A DNA stretch of 64,000 nt, taken from NCBI RefSeq assembly GCF_004217445.1, contig NZ_SHKX01000012.1, forward strand, positions 62,001 through 126,000, given 5' to 3'. The position numbers and the translations under genes were made by a program. Of the stretch, positions 57,633-64,000 are shown in pieces (the first letter of the stretch is position 1; each line of letters begins with the position of its first letter). The notes below the pieces were generated by a model. It worked only from the letters and a program-made list of their open reading frames with translations. It was not told the DNA's origin and did not search any database. Source of the DNA: Fluviicoccus keumensis (GTDB taxonomy: Bacteria > Pseudomonadota > Gammaproteobacteria > Pseudomonadales > Moraxellaceae).

Positions 57633-58709
57633 ATGCGAGCCTACAACTTCTGCGCCGGCCCCGCCGCGCTTCCCGAAGCCGTCCTCAAGCAAGCCCAGGT
57701 CGAGATGCTGGATTACCACGGCAAGGGCTTGTCCGTGATGGAAATGAGCCATCGCAGCGCCGATTACGTCGCCATCGCCGAACAGGCCGAACAGGACCTG
57801 CGCGACCTGATGAACATCCCGTCGAACTACAAGGTGCTGTTCCTGCAAGGCGGCGCTTCCCAGCAGTTCGCGATGATCCCGATGAACCTGCTGCGCGGCA
57901 AGACCACCGCCGATTACGTCAATACCGGCATGTGGTCGGACAAGGCGATCAAGGAAGCGAAGAAGTTCTGTCAGGTCAATGTCGTTGCTTCGGACGAAGC
58001 CAACGGCTTCCGCAAGGTGCCCGACGTGGCGACCTGGCAGGTCAACCCGGACGCCGCTTACCTGCATTACACGCCGAATGAAACCATTCACGGCGTCCAG
58101 TTCGACTTCATCCCCGACAGCAGTGTGTCGCTGGTGGCCGACTATTCGTCGATCATTCTCGCCGAACCGCTGGACGTGTCGAAGTTCGGGCTGATCTATG
58201 CGGGCGCGCAGAAGAACATCGGCCCGGCCGGTCTGGTGGTGGTGATCGTGCGCGAGGATCTGCTGGGTCAGGTCGTGCCCGGCACGCCGACCATGCTCGA
58301 CTACAAGATCCACGCCGACAACGGCTCCATGTACAACACGCCGTCGACCTATGCCTGGTACCTGTCCGGTCTGGTCTTCCAGTGGCTGAAGGCGCAGGGC
58401 GGTCTGGAAAAGATGGGCGAGATCAACCGCCGCAAGGCTGCCAAGCTCTATGCCGCCATCGACGGCAGCGAGTTCTACGGCAACCCGGTGGCGCTGCCCA
58501 ACCGTTCCATGATGAACGTGCCGTTCACGCTGGCCAAGCCGGAACTGGAAAAGACCTTCCTCAAGGAAGCCGATGCCGCCGGCCTGCTCAATCTGGCCGG
58601 TCACCGTTCGGTGGGCGGCATGCGCGCCAGCATCTACAACGCGGTGGCGGAAGAGGGCGTGGACGCGCTGGTGGCGTTCATGGCCGATTTCGCGCGCCGT
58701 TACGGCTGA
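57633..58709 (+). CDS. serC: Phosphoserine aminotransferase
   Basis: 358 residues from the ATG at 57633, with AGGA eight bases upstream (an ATG at 57618 overlaps that box). Begins RAYNFCAGPAALPEAVLKQAQ; FLQGGASQQFAMIPMNLL near residue 72, the PLP lysine in YAGAQKNIGPAG near 196, and the RASIYNAV end are diagnostic. Makes phosphoserine from 3-phosphohydroxypyruvate and also serves vitamin B6 synthesis, linking to pdxJ. First amino acid gene of the serC-pheA-hisC-tyrA/aroA run. Confidence 0.97.
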   Translation: MRAYNFCAGPAALPEAVLKQAQVEMLDYHGKGLSVMEMSHRSADYVAIAEQAEQDLRDLMNIPSNYKVLFLQGGASQQFAMIPMNLLRGKTTADYVNTGMWSDKAIKEAKKFCQVNVVASDEANGFRKVPDVATWQVNPDAAYLHYTPNETIHGVQFDFIPDSSVSLVADYSSIILAEPLDVSKFGLIYAGAQKNIGPAGLVVVIVREDLLGQVVPGTPTMLDYKIHADNGSMYNTPSTYAWYLSGLVFQWLKAQGGLEKMGEINRRKAAKLYAAIDGSEFYGNPVALPNRSMMNVPFTLAKPELEKTFLKEADAAGLLNLAGHRSVGGMRASIYNAVAEEGVDALVAFMADFARRYG

Positions 58710-58715
58710 TGTCTT

Positions 58716-58737
58716 GGGCGGCATGATGATGCCGCCC
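58716..58737 (+). terminator. Hairpin between serC and pheA
   Basis: GGGCGGCAT at 58716-58724 pairs with ATGCCGCCC at 58729-58737 around GATG, followed by GGTTTTCC. Possible partial terminator or attenuation point 6 bp after the serC stop. Confidence 0.5.
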
Positions 58738-58786
58738 GGTTTTCCGGTTTCCTGATCTCCAGACCCACGCCCGACGGAATACGCTC

Positions 58787-59881
58787 ATGAGCGAAAAACT
58801 GCCCACGCTTCCCGAACTGCGCCAGCAAATCGACGCCATTGATGTGCAGATTCACGAGTTGATCAACCAGCGGGCGCGTTGCGCGCAAACGGTGGCTGAG
58901 GTCAAGAAGGCCGAGGACCCCACCATCACCAGCTTCTACCGCCCCGAACGCGAGGCGCAGGTGCTGCAAATGGTGATGCAGCGCAATCAGGGACCGCTGG
59001 CCGGGGAAACCGTCGCCAAGCTGTTCCGTGAAATCATGTCTGCCTGCTTGGCGCTGGAGTCGCCGCTGAAGATCGCCTTCCTTGGTCCGAACGGCACTTT
59101 CACCCACGCCGCCGCGCTCAAGCATTTCGGTCACGCCGCCATCACGCGGCCGATGGCCACCATTGATGAAGTGTTCCGCGAAGTCGAGGCGGGCAGCGCC
59201 CACTATGGCGTGGTGCCGGTCGAAAACTCCTCGGAAGGCGTCGTCAATCACACGCTGGACTGCTTCATCAATTCCGGGTTGAAGATCATCGGCGAGGTGG
59301 AGCTGCGCATCCACCACAACCTGCTGGTGGCCGAAGGCACGCAGTTGAAGAACATCTCCCGCGTGTACTCCCACCAGCAGTCGCTGGCGCAGTGCCGCAA
59401 GTGGCTGGATGCCCATTTCCCGAAGATCGAGCGCATTGCTGTCTCCAGCAATGCCGAGGCCGCGCGGCTGGTGAAGGGCGAGTGGCATTCCGCCGCCATC
59501 GCCGGGGAAACCGCCGCCGAGCTGTACGGACTGAAGAAGCTGCACGAGAACATTGAAGACAATCCCAGCAACACCACGCGCTTCCTGATCATTGGTACGG
59601 AAAGCACGCCGCCCAGCGGGGATGACAAGACCTCGATCATAGTCGCCGCGCACAACGAGGCCGGGGCGCTGTACCGCATCCTGGAGCCGTTCTACCGCAA
59701 TGGCCTGTCGCTGACGCGGATTGAAACGCGGCCGTCGCAGTCGGATATCTGGTCCTATGTCTTCTTCATCGATTTCGAGGGCCATCAGCAGCAGCCGCAG
59801 GTCAAGCTGGTGCTGGACGAGCTGCACGACCGCGTGCGCGAGTTGAAGAATCTCGGTTCGTACCCGAAAGCTGTTATCTAA
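58787..59881 (+). CDS. pheA: Chorismate mutase / prephenate dehydratase (P-protein)
   Basis: 364 residues (E. coli 386). An AroQ chorismate mutase domain fills residues 1-90 (LRQQIDAIDVQIHELINQRARCAQ, FYRPEREAQVL). The dehydratase domain starts IAFLGPNGTFTHAAALKHFG and includes VVPVENSSEGVVNHTLD and the conserved NPSNTTRFLIIG. The C-terminal ACT domain has EAGALYRILEPFYRNGLSLTRIETRPS, the phenylalanine-binding part. Two steps from chorismate to phenylpyruvate, subject to feedback. Confidence 0.97.
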   Translation: MSEKLPTLPELRQQIDAIDVQIHELINQRARCAQTVAEVKKAEDPTITSFYRPEREAQVLQMVMQRNQGPLAGETVAKLFREIMSACLALESPLKIAFLGPNGTFTHAAALKHFGHAAITRPMATIDEVFREVEAGSAHYGVVPVENSSEGVVNHTLDCFINSGLKIIGEVELRIHHNLLVAEGTQLKNISRVYSHQQSLAQCRKWLDAHFPKIERIAVSSNAEAARLVKGEWHSAAIAGETAAELYGLKKLHENIEDNPSNTTRFLIIGTESTPPSGDDKTSIIVAAHNEAGALYRILEPFYRNGLSLTRIETRPSQSDIWSYVFFIDFEGHQQQPQVKLVLDELHDRVRELKNLGSYPKAVI

Positions 59882-59941
59882 ACGCGAAACGCTCCGGCGG
59901 CCATTCTGATGGTCGCGGGGCTTGCCACAGGAATCCGACTC

Positions 59942-61042
59942 ATGTCCTGCGATTTTTTCAGCAACGCCACCCCCGGCGTGCAACAAATTTCCCCTTACCA
60001 GCCCGGCAAGCCGATTGACGAACTGAAGCGCGAGCTGGGGCTGGACGACATCGTCAAGCTGGCCAGCAACGAGAATCCGCTGGGTTGCTCACCGCTGGCC
60101 GTTGCCGCCATTCAGGCGGAAATGACACAGATCGGCCGCTATCCCGACGGCAATGCCTTCGCCCTCAAGGAAGCGATTCGCCAGAAGTTCGGTTTCGCGC
60201 ACAACCGCATCACCCCGGGCAACGGTTCCAACGACATCCTGGAACTGGTGGCGCGCGCCTTCATCAATCCGGGTGAAGAGGCGGTTTACAGCCAGCACGC
60301 CTTCGCGGTGTATCCGCTGGCCGTACTGGCCGCCAGCGGCAAGGGCGTGGAAGTGCCCGCCCTGAACTACGGCCATGACCTGGAGGCGATGGCCCGCGCT
60401 GTCAATGGCAAGACCAAGGTGGTGTTCATCGCCAACCCTAACAACCCGACCGGCACCTGGTTCGAGCGCGCCGAGTTTGAAGCCTTCATGGCAAAGATTC
60501 CGGCGAACGTGCTGGTGGTGCTGGATGAGGCCTATGTCGAATATGTGACGGAAGCCGGGTTCATGAACGGCTTTGATTATGTCGATCAATACCCGAACCT
60601 GCTGGTCAGCCGCACCTTCTCCAAGGCCTATGGTCTGGCGTCGCTGCGCGTCGGTTACGCCATTGCCCATCCGGATGTGACCAATATCCTCAACCGCGTG
60701 CGCCAGCCGTTCAACGTCAACAGCTTCGGTCTGGCCGCCGCCACCGCCAGTCTGGGTGACGACGCCTTTGTCGCCGCGAGCCGCGAACTCAACGCCGCCG
60801 GCATGCGCCAGATCGAAGCCGGGCTGAATGCGCTCGGACTGGCATTCATTCCGTCCCGCGCCAACTTCATCGCCTTCGACGCCAAGCGTCCGGCAATGGA
60901 AGTGTTTCAGGCCCTGTTGAAGGAAGGCGTGATTGTCCGCCCGATCGCCAATTACGGCATGCCCACCTGGGTGCGGGTCAGCATCGGGCTGGAAGGCGAG
61001 AATGCGCGCTTCCTGCAAGCCCTGACCAAAGTGTTGGGCTGA
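59942..61042 (+). CDS. hisC: Histidinol-phosphate aminotransferase (HisC2 type, possibly aromatic)
   Basis: 366 residues from the ATG at 59942, with AGGA nine bases upstream. Class II aminotransferase motifs: YQPGKPIDELKRELGLDDIVKLASNENPLG, then NPNNPTGTWF near residue 172, VVLDEAYVEY near 197 and the PLP lysine in SRTFSKAYGLASLRVGYA near 225. Lying between pheA and tyrA, it probably transaminates phenylpyruvate or hydroxyphenylpyruvate as well as, or instead of, imidazole acetol phosphate; this is inferred from context. Confidence 0.93.
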   Translation: MSCDFFSNATPGVQQISPYQPGKPIDELKRELGLDDIVKLASNENPLGCSPLAVAAIQAEMTQIGRYPDGNAFALKEAIRQKFGFAHNRITPGNGSNDILELVARAFINPGEEAVYSQHAFAVYPLAVLAASGKGVEVPALNYGHDLEAMARAVNGKTKVVFIANPNNPTGTWFERAEFEAFMAKIPANVLVVLDEAYVEYVTEAGFMNGFDYVDQYPNLLVSRTFSKAYGLASLRVGYAIAHPDVTNILNRVRQPFNVNSFGLAAATASLGDDAFVAASRELNAAGMRQIEAGLNALGLAFIPSRANFIAFDAKRPAMEVFQALLKEGVIVRPIANYGMPTWVRVSIGLEGENARFLQALTKVLG

Positions 61043-61045
61043 GCC

Positions 61046-63253
61046 ATGTTCGCCCGTGTTGCCTTCATCGGTCTCGGCCTGATCGGTTCCAGCCTGGCGC
61101 GCGTGCTGCGCGCCGAGAAGCTGGCCGACACCATCGTCGCCAGCAGCCGCAGCGACCGCACGCTCAAGACCGCGCAGGACATCGGCCTGATTGACGCCGG
61201 TTATGCCGACGCCGCTGATGCCGTGCAGGGTGCGGATCTGGTGGTGCTGGCAATGCCGGTGTGCGCCACGGAAAGCGTGCTGCACAGCATTCGCGAAGCC
61301 GTCGGGCCGGACACCATCCTGACCGATGTCGGCAGCACCAAGGGCAACGTAGTGGAAGCCGCTGCGCGCGTCTTCGGCGAGGTGCCGATCCATTTTGTGC
61401 CGGGCCACCCCATTGCCGGGTCCGAGCAGAGCGGGGTGCTGGCGGGCAAGGCGGACCTGTTCCAGCGCCACAAGGTCATCCTGACGCCCTTGCCGCATAC
61501 CGCCGCCGAGTCCACCGCCAGGGTGCGCCGGATGTGGGAAGCCGCCGGGGCCGAAGTGTTGGAGATGACGGTCGAGCGCCACGATGAAGTGCTGGCCAAG
61601 ACCAGCCACCTGCCGCATTTCCTGGCCTTCTCGCTGGTGGACGCCTTGGCGCGCGAGTCGCAGAACCTCGATATTTTCCGTTACGCCGCCGGCGGCTTCC
61701 GCGATTTCACCCGCATCGCCGGCAGCGACCCGCTGATGTGGCACGACATCTTTTTTGCCAACGAGCGTGGTATCCTTGCCGCCCTCGACGGTTTCACCCA
61801 GGGCGTGGAGCGCTTGCGCGCCGCCGTCGTCGCTCATGACAGCGAGGCGGTGCTGGGCATCCTGACCCGCGCGCAAGCCGCCCGTCACCATTTCACCCAC
61901 ATGTTGGCCGGCACGGCCTATGCAAAAACCATGAATCCGAAAAACCTGCAATTCCTCGTAGAAGCCGGCGGCAGCCTGAAGGGCCAAGTCCGCGTTCCCG
62001 GCGACAAATCCATTTCGCACCGTTCCATCATGCTGGGTTCGCTGGCCGAAGGCGTCACCGAAGTCACCGGCTTTCTGGAAGGGGAAGATGCGCTGGCGAC
62101 GCTGCAGGCCTTCCGCGACATGGGCGTGGTGATTGAAGGACCGAAGAACGGCGAAGTGCGGATTCACGGCGTCGGCCTGCACGGCCTGAAGTGCCCGCCG
62201 AATGCCATCTATTGCGGCAATTCCGGGACTTCCATGCGCCTGCTGTCCGGTATTCTGGCCGCGCAGAAGTTCGATACCGTCATGACCGGCGACCCCTCGC
62301 TGTCGAAGCGGCCGATGGAGCGCATCGCCAAGCCGCTGCGCACCATGGGCGCGGTGATCCAGACCACCGGCGAGAAGGGCACGCCGCCGGTCAGCATCAA
62401 GGGCGGCCAGGCGCTGAAGGGTATTGTCTATGACATGCCGGTTGCCAGCGCCCAGGTCAAATCCGGCGTGCTGCTGGCCGGTCTGTGGGCGGAAGGGGAG
62501 ACGGTCATCACCGAACCGGCGCCGACCCGTGACCACAGCGAGCGCATGCTGCGCGGCTTCGGTTATGACGTGAAGACCGAAGGCTCCACCATTCGCATTC
62601 GTGGCGGCGGCAAGCTGACCGCGACCAATATTGATGTGCCCGCCGACATCTCCTCGGCTGCCTTCTTCATGGTCGGCGCCAGCATTGCGCCGGGCGCGGA
62701 CATCGTGCTGGAACACGTCGGTATCAACCCGACCCGCGTCGGCATCCTCAATATCCTGCGCGACATGGGCGGCGACCTGACGCTGATGAACGAACGCATT
62801 GTCGGCGGTGAACCGGTGGCGGATATCCGCGTGCGTCATGCCAAGCTGAAAGGCATCAAGATCAATGAAGCGGACGTGCCGCTGGCGATTGATGAATTCC
62901 CGTCGCTGTTCATCGCTGCCGCCTGCGCCGAGGGCACTACGGTGCTGACCGGCGCGGAAGAACTGCGCGTCAAGGAATCCGATCGCATCCAGGTGATGGC
63001 CGACGGCCTCATTGCCTTGGGCGTGAAAGCCACTCCGACGCCGGACGGCATGATCATCGAGGGCGGCCCCATCGGCGGCGGTTCGGTGGTCAGCCACGGT
63101 GACCACCGCATTGCCATGTCCTTCGCCATGGCCGCTCTGCGCGCCACCGGCACCATTGAAATCAACGATTGCGCCAACGTCGCCACCAGCTTCCCCGGAT
63201 TCGTGGAACTGGCGCGTGGCGCGGGCCTGAACATCCGCGTGGTGGAAAACTAA
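61046..63253 (+). CDS. tyrA-aroA: Fused prephenate dehydrogenase / EPSP synthase
   Basis: 735 residues, two enzymes in one frame. Residues 1-290 are TyrA: NAD motif VAFIGLGLIGSSLA at 5-18, DVGSTKGNVVEAAARVFG near 93, VPGHPIAGSEQSGV near 116, HDEVLAKTSHLPHFLAF near 177. From about 300 it is AroA: GGSLKGQVRVPGDKSISHRSIMLGSL, GNSGTSMRLLSGILAAQKF, PTRDHSERMLRGFG and the final VSHGDHRIAMSFAMA. TyrA makes hydroxyphenylpyruvate or arogenate product; AroA makes EPSP in the shikimate path. Similar fusions are known in Pseudomonas and Acinetobacter. It starts 3 bp after hisC. Confidence 0.96.
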   Translation: MFARVAFIGLGLIGSSLARVLRAEKLADTIVASSRSDRTLKTAQDIGLIDAGYADAADAVQGADLVVLAMPVCATESVLHSIREAVGPDTILTDVGSTKGNVVEAAARVFGEVPIHFVPGHPIAGSEQSGVLAGKADLFQRHKVILTPLPHTAAESTARVRRMWEAAGAEVLEMTVERHDEVLAKTSHLPHFLAFSLVDALARESQNLDIFRYAAGGFRDFTRIAGSDPLMWHDIFFANERGILAALDGFTQGVERLRAAVVAHDSEAVLGILTRAQAARHHFTHMLAGTAYAKTMNPKNLQFLVEAGGSLKGQVRVPGDKSISHRSIMLGSLAEGVTEVTGFLEGEDALATLQAFRDMGVVIEGPKNGEVRIHGVGLHGLKCPPNAIYCGNSGTSMRLLSGILAAQKFDTVMTGDPSLSKRPMERIAKPLRTMGAVIQTTGEKGTPPVSIKGGQALKGIVYDMPVASAQVKSGVLLAGLWAEGETVITEPAPTRDHSERMLRGFGYDVKTEGSTIRIRGGGKLTATNIDVPADISSAAFFMVGASIAPGADIVLEHVGINPTRVGILNILRDMGGDLTLMNERIVGGEPVADIRVRHAKLKGIKINEADVPLAIDEFPSLFIAAACAEGTTVLTGAEELRVKESDRIQVMADGLIALGVKATPTPDGMIIEGGPIGGGSVVSHGDHRIAMSFAMAALRATGTIEINDCANVATSFPGFVELARGAGLNIRVVEN

Positions 63254-63259
63254 TTGGCC

Positions 63260-64000
63260 ATGGAAAAACTGAGTTTTCTGGATCTGGCCAAACGCTTGCT
63301 GACGGAACAGAAGCGACCGTTGTCTTCGGAGGAAATCTGGGATCTGGCGCGGCAGTTGGGTTACGACGCCCAGGTCGGTTCGCGCGGCAAGACGCCAGTC
63401 CGCACCCTTGGCGCCCGGCTGTATATCGACATGCGCGACAATCCCGCCTCGCCGTTCATCAAGACCGGCTCGCGGCCGGTGCGCTTCTTCCTCAAGAACA
63501 TGCCGGTGCCGTTCGAGCTGCCGCTGTTGCAGGAGCTGCCGCTGGATGCCAAGAAGGGCGCGGAAAAGCGTCCGGTGGCGCGCGGCAACTTCCTGGAAAA
63601 GGACCTGTATCCGCTGCTGAGCTATTTCGCCTCGCTGCACCTGCGCGTGTACACCCGCACCATCCGTCTCAGCCGCACCGACAACAAGGACTACGGCGAA
63701 TGGTTCCATCCCGACATGGTGGGCTGCTATTTCCCGATGGAAGAGTGGCAAACCGATGTCTATGAACTGAACTCGACCCTGGGCAATACGGCGGTCCGCT
63801 TCTATTCTTTCGAACTGAAGCGCGAACTGAACTTCGCCAACCTGCGCGAAACCTTCTTCCAGGCAGTCTCCAATTCGTCATGGGCGAACGAAGGCTATCT
63901 GGTGGCGGCGCGTATTTCGGACGACGAAGAGTTCATTTCCGAACTGGGCCGGCTGTCTGCGACCTTCGGCATCGGCATCATCGAACTGAATCCGAATGAG
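63260..64000 (+). CDS. HARE-HTH protein with PD-(D/E)XK-like core (COG2958/HrgA type), cut off by the window
   Basis: 247 residues are visible from the ATG at 63260, with no stop before the edge. Residues 1-80 match a HARE-type winged helix (FLDLAKRLLTEQKRPLSSEEIWDLA, GKTPVRTLGARLYIDMRD, RFFLKNM). The second part looks like a restriction-endonuclease fold: an N-terminal helix with E113 (FLEKDLYPLLSYFAS), HPDMVG with P151-D152, FYSFELKREL with E185 and K187, then QAVSNSSWANEGYLVAARI from Q201. HARE-HTH domains have been proposed to read DNA modification. No methyltransferase is next to it in the window; it follows tyrA-aroA after 6 bp. The assignment rests on motifs and the C-terminus is unseen. 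Confidence 0.75.
   Translation, partial: MEKLSFLDLAKRLLTEQKRPLSSEEIWDLARQLGYDAQVGSRGKTPVRTLGARLYIDMRDNPASPFIKTGSRPVRFFLKNMPVPFELPLLQELPLDAKKGAEKRPVARGNFLEKDLYPLLSYFASLHLRVYTRTIRLSRTDNKDYGEWFHPDMVGCYFPMEEWQTDVYELNSTLGNTAVRFYSFELKRELNFANLRETFFQAVSNSSWANEGYLVAARISDDEEFISELGRLSATFGIGIIELNPNE

Noticed and set aside
60089..63751. Open frame of 1220 codons antisense to hisC, tyrA-aroA and the HARE gene
   Set aside because: Same kind of shadow; no family motif, and the plus strand carries unmistakable enzymes in every part.

Overview
The window is about 64 kb of densely packed, mostly housekeeping chromosome from a gammaproteobacterium of moderately high GC. Several gene blocks have the order familiar from Pseudomonas and its relatives: gatBAC divergent from mreBCD-maf-rng-yhdP-nit; lepA-lepB-DUF4845-rnc-era-recO-pdxJ; trpS-scpA-scpB-rluB beside yciO, a PHP-domain gene, yciB and yciI; and gyrA-serC-pheA-hisC-(tyrA-aroA fusion). 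The tyrA-aroA fusion, the Tus sulfur relay, RapZ and a short HPF also fit that group. A genus cannot be named from the sequence alone; Pseudomonadales (Pseudomonadaceae or Moraxellaceae-like) is an inference.

Layout. 1-5.0 kb: a truncated SulP transporter gene and the leftward run yciB-yciI-(coiled-coil membrane protein)-mnmC, divergent from a PHP-domain RNase. 5.0-9.6 kb: yciO, a candidate small RNA with its own promoter and terminator, then trpS-scpA-scpB-rluB. 9.6-11.1 kb: yciK and a mupP/gph-like phosphatase, leftward. 11.3-18.8 kb: translation, secretion, RNA processing and PLP synthesis genes, then a LOG-family protein and a small L,D-transpeptidase. 18.9-19.2 kb: tRNA-Val and tRNA-Asp behind a near-consensus promoter. 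19.3-21.7 kb: tusD-C-B-E-ybiB, leftward. 21.9-28.3 kb: glpK, an unknown lipoprotein, argD-argF, grxD and a CHAD-domain protein. 28.3-34.8 kb: gatC-gatA-gatB (leftward) and mreB-C-D-maf (rightward). 34.9-41.7 kb: rng, yhdP, nit and a lone cyclic-nucleotide-binding domain. 41.6-44.0 kb: three tandem type IV pilin genes. 44.1-50.2 kb: darP/yjgA, npr-rapZ, hpf, rpoN, a beta-hydroxyacid dehydrogenase and gltA. 50.5-53.9 kb: sdhCDAB. 54.0-64.0 kb: ubiG (leftward), then gyrA-serC-pheA-hisC-tyrA/aroA and a partial HARE-HTH protein running off the right edge.

How the parts connect. rpoN lies about 2.4 kb upstream (in its reading direction) of the pilin cluster. Each pilin gene has a sigma-54-type -24/-12 element whose near edge is exactly 73 nt from its start codon, so RpoN and an unseen activator (probably PilR) should drive them. 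MnmC and the Tus relay both modify the tRNA wobble uridine. Citrate synthase and succinate dehydrogenase face each other across a shared promoter region. The serC to aroA block makes serine and aromatic amino acids. Nearly all convergent gene pairs are closed by symmetric, bidirectional terminator hairpins.

Most worth following: (1) the gene at the right edge, a HARE-type winged helix joined to what reads as a PD-(D/E)XK nuclease core; (2) a block of about 385 bp inside gatB with much lower GC and foreign-looking codon use; (3) the roughly 110-nt RNA candidate between yciO and trpS; (4) the three-pilin sigma-54 array containing a near-identical duplicate; (5) the absence of ptsN from the rpoN-hpf-rapZ-npr cluster; (6) mreC, which has no ordinary start codon where one is expected.
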